A DNA stretch of 16,168 nucleotides from Pseudonocardiales bacterium (lineage in GTDB: Bacteria; Actinomycetota; Actinomycetes; Mycobacteriales; Pseudonocardiaceae). Under the pieces are notes generated by a model. That model saw nothing but the letters and a program-made list of their open reading frames with translations, was not told where the DNA came from and made no database searches. Of the stretch, positions 13,342 through 16,168 are shown piece by piece. Location: assembly GCA_025465385.1 (NCBI GenBank), contig JAODNG010000365.1, positions 1-16,168 on the forward strand, in the 5' to 3' direction. Position 1 is the first letter of the stretch, and every line of letters starts with the position of its first letter. The translations under genes were made by a program, and so were the position numbers.

Positions 13342-14424
13342 TTAGCGAGTGCGCAGGCCAGCGCGGACGAGTGTGTCGGACAGCCGGCTGGTCAACGCGT
13401 CCGGCCCGAAGTGCTGCTTGGCCAGGGCGCGGTTACGGGCCAGCAGTGCCGGGTCGGGGTCGGCGAACCAGGCGGCGAGCGGGGCCGGGTCGTCGACGGG
13501 GAACCAGGCGAAACCCAGCCGCGCCACCTCCCTCGCCACCGGGTAATCGTTCACCGCCAGCGGTCGCCCGGCCAGCGCAGACTCGATCAGCGGCAGGCCG
13601 AAACCTTCCCACGTCGAGGGCAGTACCACCGCGTCCGCGGCGGCGTAGGCGTCGGCCATCCGCAGACCGTCTGGTAATCCGCGGCGTACCGGGCACCGCG
13701 CCCCGGCGAGCAGGTCGGCCAGCTGCGGACCATAACCCTCCTCGGCGGCCCCGGTCAGCCAGTAGACCGCGTCGAGTGCCTGGGCCAGCGCGATCCCTGC
13801 GGCGACGTTCTTGCGTGCGATCGCCCGGGTGGGTTGCAGCAGCAGCCGCTGGCATGGCTCGACGCCCACCGCGGCCCGTCCCGCAGCGCGGTCACCGCGG
13901 TGGGGGATGCGGGCGTAACCGTGATAGAGGGGGGTCGCGTCGATGCCGCGGCGACCGAGCTCCGCTGCGCTGTGCTGGCTGATCGCCACGTGCTGCCAGC
14001 TGGTGTGATCCGGTGGCCACCCGCGCAGGTGCGCATAGCGCTCCCGCTCCCACGGCAGGTCGTGGTGACGCAGCACCGCGCGGCGCCCGTGCAGCGCCTG
14101 CACGACTGCCTCGGTCACCGGCGGGTTCATCGGCAATGAGCAGACGTTCTCCACTACGACGAGGTCCACCCCGCGCAACGCCGCTTCGATGTCCCGGCAG
14201 CGCGCCGGGCGGCGAGAGTCGAAGGCGAGCCCGGGAACCAGATGATCCGCCGTGCCGGCGCCCGCGACGGTGCGCACCTGGCAGCCCAGCCGGCGCAACC
14301 CCGCGGCCCAGTGCGCCGCCGCGACCGAGACGCCGTCCGCCACGCCGAGCCGGAACGACAGGATTGCGACGGTGACCGCCGCCTGTGAGTGGTAAACAGT
14401 GCTATAAGTCTGTTTGCCACTCAC
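13342..14424 (-). CDS. GT4-type glycosyltransferase
   Basis: A 360-residue GT-B glycosyltransferase. The N-terminal domain has VAILSFRLGVADGVSVAAAHW and the C-terminal nucleotide-sugar domain has PTRAIARKNVAAGIALAQAL followed by the E-x7-E motif in WEGFGLPLIESALAGRPL (GT4 family, retaining). Donor and acceptor are unknown; with the acyltransferase and methyltransferase it likely builds a modified cell-envelope glycan. The GTG at 14424 is the only standard start before the conserved N-terminal strand. It puts 16 odd residues first, and these are encoded by a long inverted repeat, so the start is less certain than the product. Confidence 0.85.
   Translation of the reverse strand: MSGKQTYSTVYHSQAAVTVAILSFRLGVADGVSVAAAHWAAGLRRLGCQVRTVAGAGTADHLVPGLAFDSRRPARCRDIEAALRGVDLVVVENVCSLPMNPPVTEAVVQALHGRRAVLRHHDLPWERERYAHLRGWPPDHTSWQHVAISQHSAAELGRRGIDATPLYHGYARIPHRGDRAAGRAAVGVEPCQRLLLQPTRAIARKNVAAGIALAQALDAVYWLTGAAEEGYGPQLADLLAGARCPVRRGLPDGLRMADAYAAADAVVLPSTWEGFGLPLIESALAGRPLAVNDYPVAREVARLGFAWFPVDDPAPLAAWFADPDPALLARNRALAKQHFGPDALTSRLSDTLVRAGLRTR
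14385..14424. promoter_or_regulatory. 40-bp inverted repeat over the start of the glycosyltransferase gene
   Basis: Arms GTGAGTGGTAAACAG (14385-14399) and CTGTTTGCCACTCAC (14410-14424) pair at 14 of 15 positions with one G-T wobble, around a 10-bp AT-rich spacer. One outer end is exactly the assigned GTG start of the glycosyltransferase. The site also lies 54-93 bp upstream of the SCP2 gene. It may be a regulator operator (AAACAG/CTGTTT halves resemble TetR-type sites) or a hairpin that hides the start codon in the mRNA. Confidence 0.55.
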
Positions 14425-14477
14425 GAGCGTCTCACTGACCGATCGTAGCCTTGCTCAGGAGTAGATGAGGAGTGACG

Positions 14478-14957
14478 ATGGCGGACATCGACAACATCGA
14501 CAACGTCGACCCTGAGACGATCTCCCCGAAGGAGTTCGCGAGGCTGATTAAGGACGCTTCGCCCGCGCAGCTAGACGCGGTGCTCGACGATCCGCTGCGA
14601 CGTGCCGCCGTGCTGGACGCGGTCTTCAACCGGATGGCCGGTCAGTTCCGCCCGGACAGTGCGCCGAGTCGGGACTCCGCGATCCACTGGCGGATCACCG
14701 GCGGTCCCAACGGCGACGACGTGTACGAAACCTGGATCACCGGGGCACACGGTTCTTCGACCCCGGAGTGCTCGACCAGCAAGGAACCGTCCCACGATCC
14801 GCGGGTCACGCTGGCGATGTCGGCGGACCAGTTTCTCGCGCTGGTCTCCGGGAACAGTTCTCCCGCGATGATGCTCATTACCGGGAAGGTGAAGTTAGAC
14901 GGCGACATCGCTTTCGCTGCCAACTTGACGAAGATCTTCGATATGCCCACGGCTTAA
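14478..14957 (+). CDS. SCP2 sterol-carrier-domain protein
   Basis: A 159-residue protein whose C-terminal ~100 residues fit the SCP2 lipid-binding fold: FNRMAGQFRPDSA, AIHWRITGGPNGDDVYETWI, DPRVTLAMSADQFLALVSGNSSPAMMLITGKVKLDGDIAFAANLTKIFDMP. The N-terminus is acidic (DIDNIDNVDPETISPKEFARLI). SCP2 domains bind or present hydrophobic ligands such as acyl chains or sterols; no catalytic activity is implied. The ATG at 14478 is chosen over the GTG at 14472 because GAGGAG lies 5 nt before it. Divergent from the glycosyltransferase operon and convergent, with a 22-bp gap, with the FAD monooxygenase. Confidence 0.87.
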   Translation: MADIDNIDNVDPETISPKEFARLIKDASPAQLDAVLDDPLRRAAVLDAVFNRMAGQFRPDSAPSRDSAIHWRITGGPNGDDVYETWITGAHGSSTPECSTSKEPSHDPRVTLAMSADQFLALVSGNSSPAMMLITGKVKLDGDIAFAANLTKIFDMPTA

Positions 14958-14979
14958 CGGGGTCAGGTCTTTCGTGATT

Positions 14980-16168
14980 CTATTTTGCGTACATGGCTGC
15001 AGACATACGCTCATGAGCATCGGCCAACTTCACCCGTCGCCGGGCACGAATCTCTCTCCGCGCGGCACCTACCGACTGGCGCAATCTCCGTAGCGTCGCG
15101 ATCTGAGTAGCCAGGTGGAGCTGATAACGCCATAGAGAGTATTTTCCGCGTCGCTTCCAGAGGGAATATGCGAACTGGGTCGTGGCCTGCTGGTCGATGT
15201 AGCGCGGAACATCTTCGAACCACTTGGCACTGTTCAGTGCGTCCTGCTGCGTGGTGAGCAAGGCGGACCGACGATATTCTTGGTAGGCGTGGAGCGCGGA
15301 GGTGAGGTCGTTGTGAGCGTCCAGCTCCTTCGCGAGCGCGATCGCGTCCGCAATCGCAAGTTTGGTGCCTGAACCGATCGCGAAATGTGTAGTGTGCGCG
15401 GCGTCACCCATGAGAACGACGTTGTCGTAGTACCAGTTGTTATTGCTGATGCGCCGGAAGTTAAGCCACAGCGCTTTATCGACACCGCGTGGCATCCGAT
15501 TAATTAACGAATAGTGATTCAAGTGGCGTTCGAAGATCTCTTCCAACAATTTGACGCTTTGGTCAGGTTCGAGCTCGTCGAAGCCGAGACCCGTCCAAGT
15601 CTCCGGCGAGCACTCGACGATCAGCGTGCTGGTCTCCGCATCAAAGCAGTAGGCGTGGAACCATATCCAGCCGGCCGCGGTCTCTTCGAATGCAAAAGTA
15701 AACGAATCGAAGACCCGGTTCGTGCCAAGCCAAATATATTTGTTACGGCCGACGTCGACATCTGTCTGGAAGTGATCGGAATGTAGCTGTCGTATTGAAC
15801 TGTTGACGCCGTCGCAAGCGATGATCAGGTCGGCGTCCGGGAATTCGGACAGATTTTTGACGTCTCGTTCGAACTGAACATCGACACCGAGGTCCCGCGC
15901 ACGCGCAACCAGGATGTCGAGCAAGCGCTTGCGGCCGAGGCTGTATCCATATCCGCCGAGATACGCCTTGTGTCCGCCTCGGATGTGTACTTCTTGACCA
16001 CCCCACAGTGCGGAAACTTCGTGTACTTCTCGGGCACTCACGGGATCATTTCGGTAGAGCTCGTCGAGCAGATCGTCCCAGAACACGACACCCCAGCCGT
16101 ATGTCACTCCAGCTGGGTTACGTTCGACAACGGTCACATCGTGACATCTATTGCGCAACTTCGCCAAG
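14980..16168 (-). CDS. FAD-dependent monooxygenase, partial at window edge
   Basis: The 395 visible residues form a group A flavoprotein hydroxylase. VTVVERNPAGVTYGWGVVFWDD is the region after the first FAD-binding strand, as in the FAD domain of anthraniloyl- or salicylyl-CoA hydroxylases. LGRKRLLDIL, LIIACDGVNSSIRQ (the DG motif) and VVLMGDAAHTTHFAIGSGTKLAIADA (the GD motif) follow in order, and the C-terminus is arginine-rich. The N-terminal GxGxxG loop and true start lie beyond 16168. Likely substrate is an aromatic compound, possibly a CoA ester. Two consecutive 60-bp lines are about 48% GC by hand count, against 70% in a glycosyltransferase line, suggesting acquisition. Confidence 0.87.
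   Translation of the reverse strand, partial: LAKLRNRCHDVTVVERNPAGVTYGWGVVFWDDLLDELYRNDPVSAREVHEVSALWGGQEVHIRGGHKAYLGGYGYSLGRKRLLDILVARARDLGVDVQFERDVKNLSEFPDADLIIACDGVNSSIRQLHSDHFQTDVDVGRNKYIWLGTNRVFDSFTFAFEETAAGWIWFHAYCFDAETSTLIVECSPETWTGLGFDELEPDQSVKLLEEIFERHLNHYSLINRMPRGVDKALWLNFRRISNNNWYYDNVVLMGDAAHTTHFAIGSGTKLAIADAIALAKELDAHNDLTSALHAYQEYRRSALLTTQQDALNSAKWFEDVPRYIDQQATTQFAYSLWKRRGKYSLWRYQLHLATQIATLRRLRQSVGAARREIRARRRVKLADAHERMSAAMYAK

Overview
The window is high-GC actinobacterial DNA, most likely from a Mycobacterium/Mycolicibacterium species. The first gene is a close FadE5-type acyl-CoA dehydrogenase. Several genes also show the mycobacterial pattern of a TANNNT -10 box placed 6-7 nt before a GTG or ATG, which implies leaderless transcripts. 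No rRNA, tRNA, CRISPR array or complete insertion sequence was seen. All calls come from reading the sequence; no database search was run.

Layout. (1) 1-1941: a fadE5-like gene behind two tandem copies of a TTACCGG-type near-palindrome. (2) 2041-5567, minus strand: an AAA-type ATPase with a candidate terminator, then a GroES-like protein whose stop codon overlaps the GTG start of a membrane-anchored VanW-domain protein. (3) 5586-7077, minus strand: a GNAT acetyltransferase, and a MarR regulator overlapping an antibiotic-biosynthesis-monooxygenase-fold protein, with an 11-bp-arm inverted repeat upstream. (4) 7198-8495: a patchwork made of a truncated short-chain dehydrogenase (SDR), a thioredoxin, an HxlR regulator and a broken, unpartnered MazF/PemK-like toxin gene. 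(5) 8509-10736: a leaderless methyltransferase ending tail-to-tail on a TMEM175-type channel gene, which follows an isochorismatase-fold protein lacking the usual cysteine and a muconolactone-isomerase-like small protein. (6) 10791-12272: a divergent leaderless MarR regulator, a six-codon SDR-like stub, and a lower-GC SDR that seems to have replaced the rest of that gene. (7) 12323-14424, minus strand: a GT4 glycosyltransferase, a hexapeptide acyltransferase and a methyltransferase in one tight operon, with a 40-bp inverted repeat over the start of the first gene. (8) 14478-16168: an SCP2-type lipid-binding protein, and a low-GC FAD monooxygenase that runs off the right edge.

How the genes fit together. 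Most of the window is small, locally regulated modules: three regulators (MarR, HxlR, MarR) each next to the enzyme or enzymes they probably control and to a visible palindrome. The stretch from about 7.1 to 12.3 kb carries at least three gene remnants and two compositional breaks. It therefore looks like a recombination-prone accessory region between more stable blocks (fadE5, VanW/GroES-like, glycosyltransferase operon). I did not find a convincing new defence or biosynthetic system. The best leads are the glycosyltransferase palindrome, the SDR replacement junction, the MarR operator lying on its own start codon, and the cysteine-less isochorismatase-fold protein.
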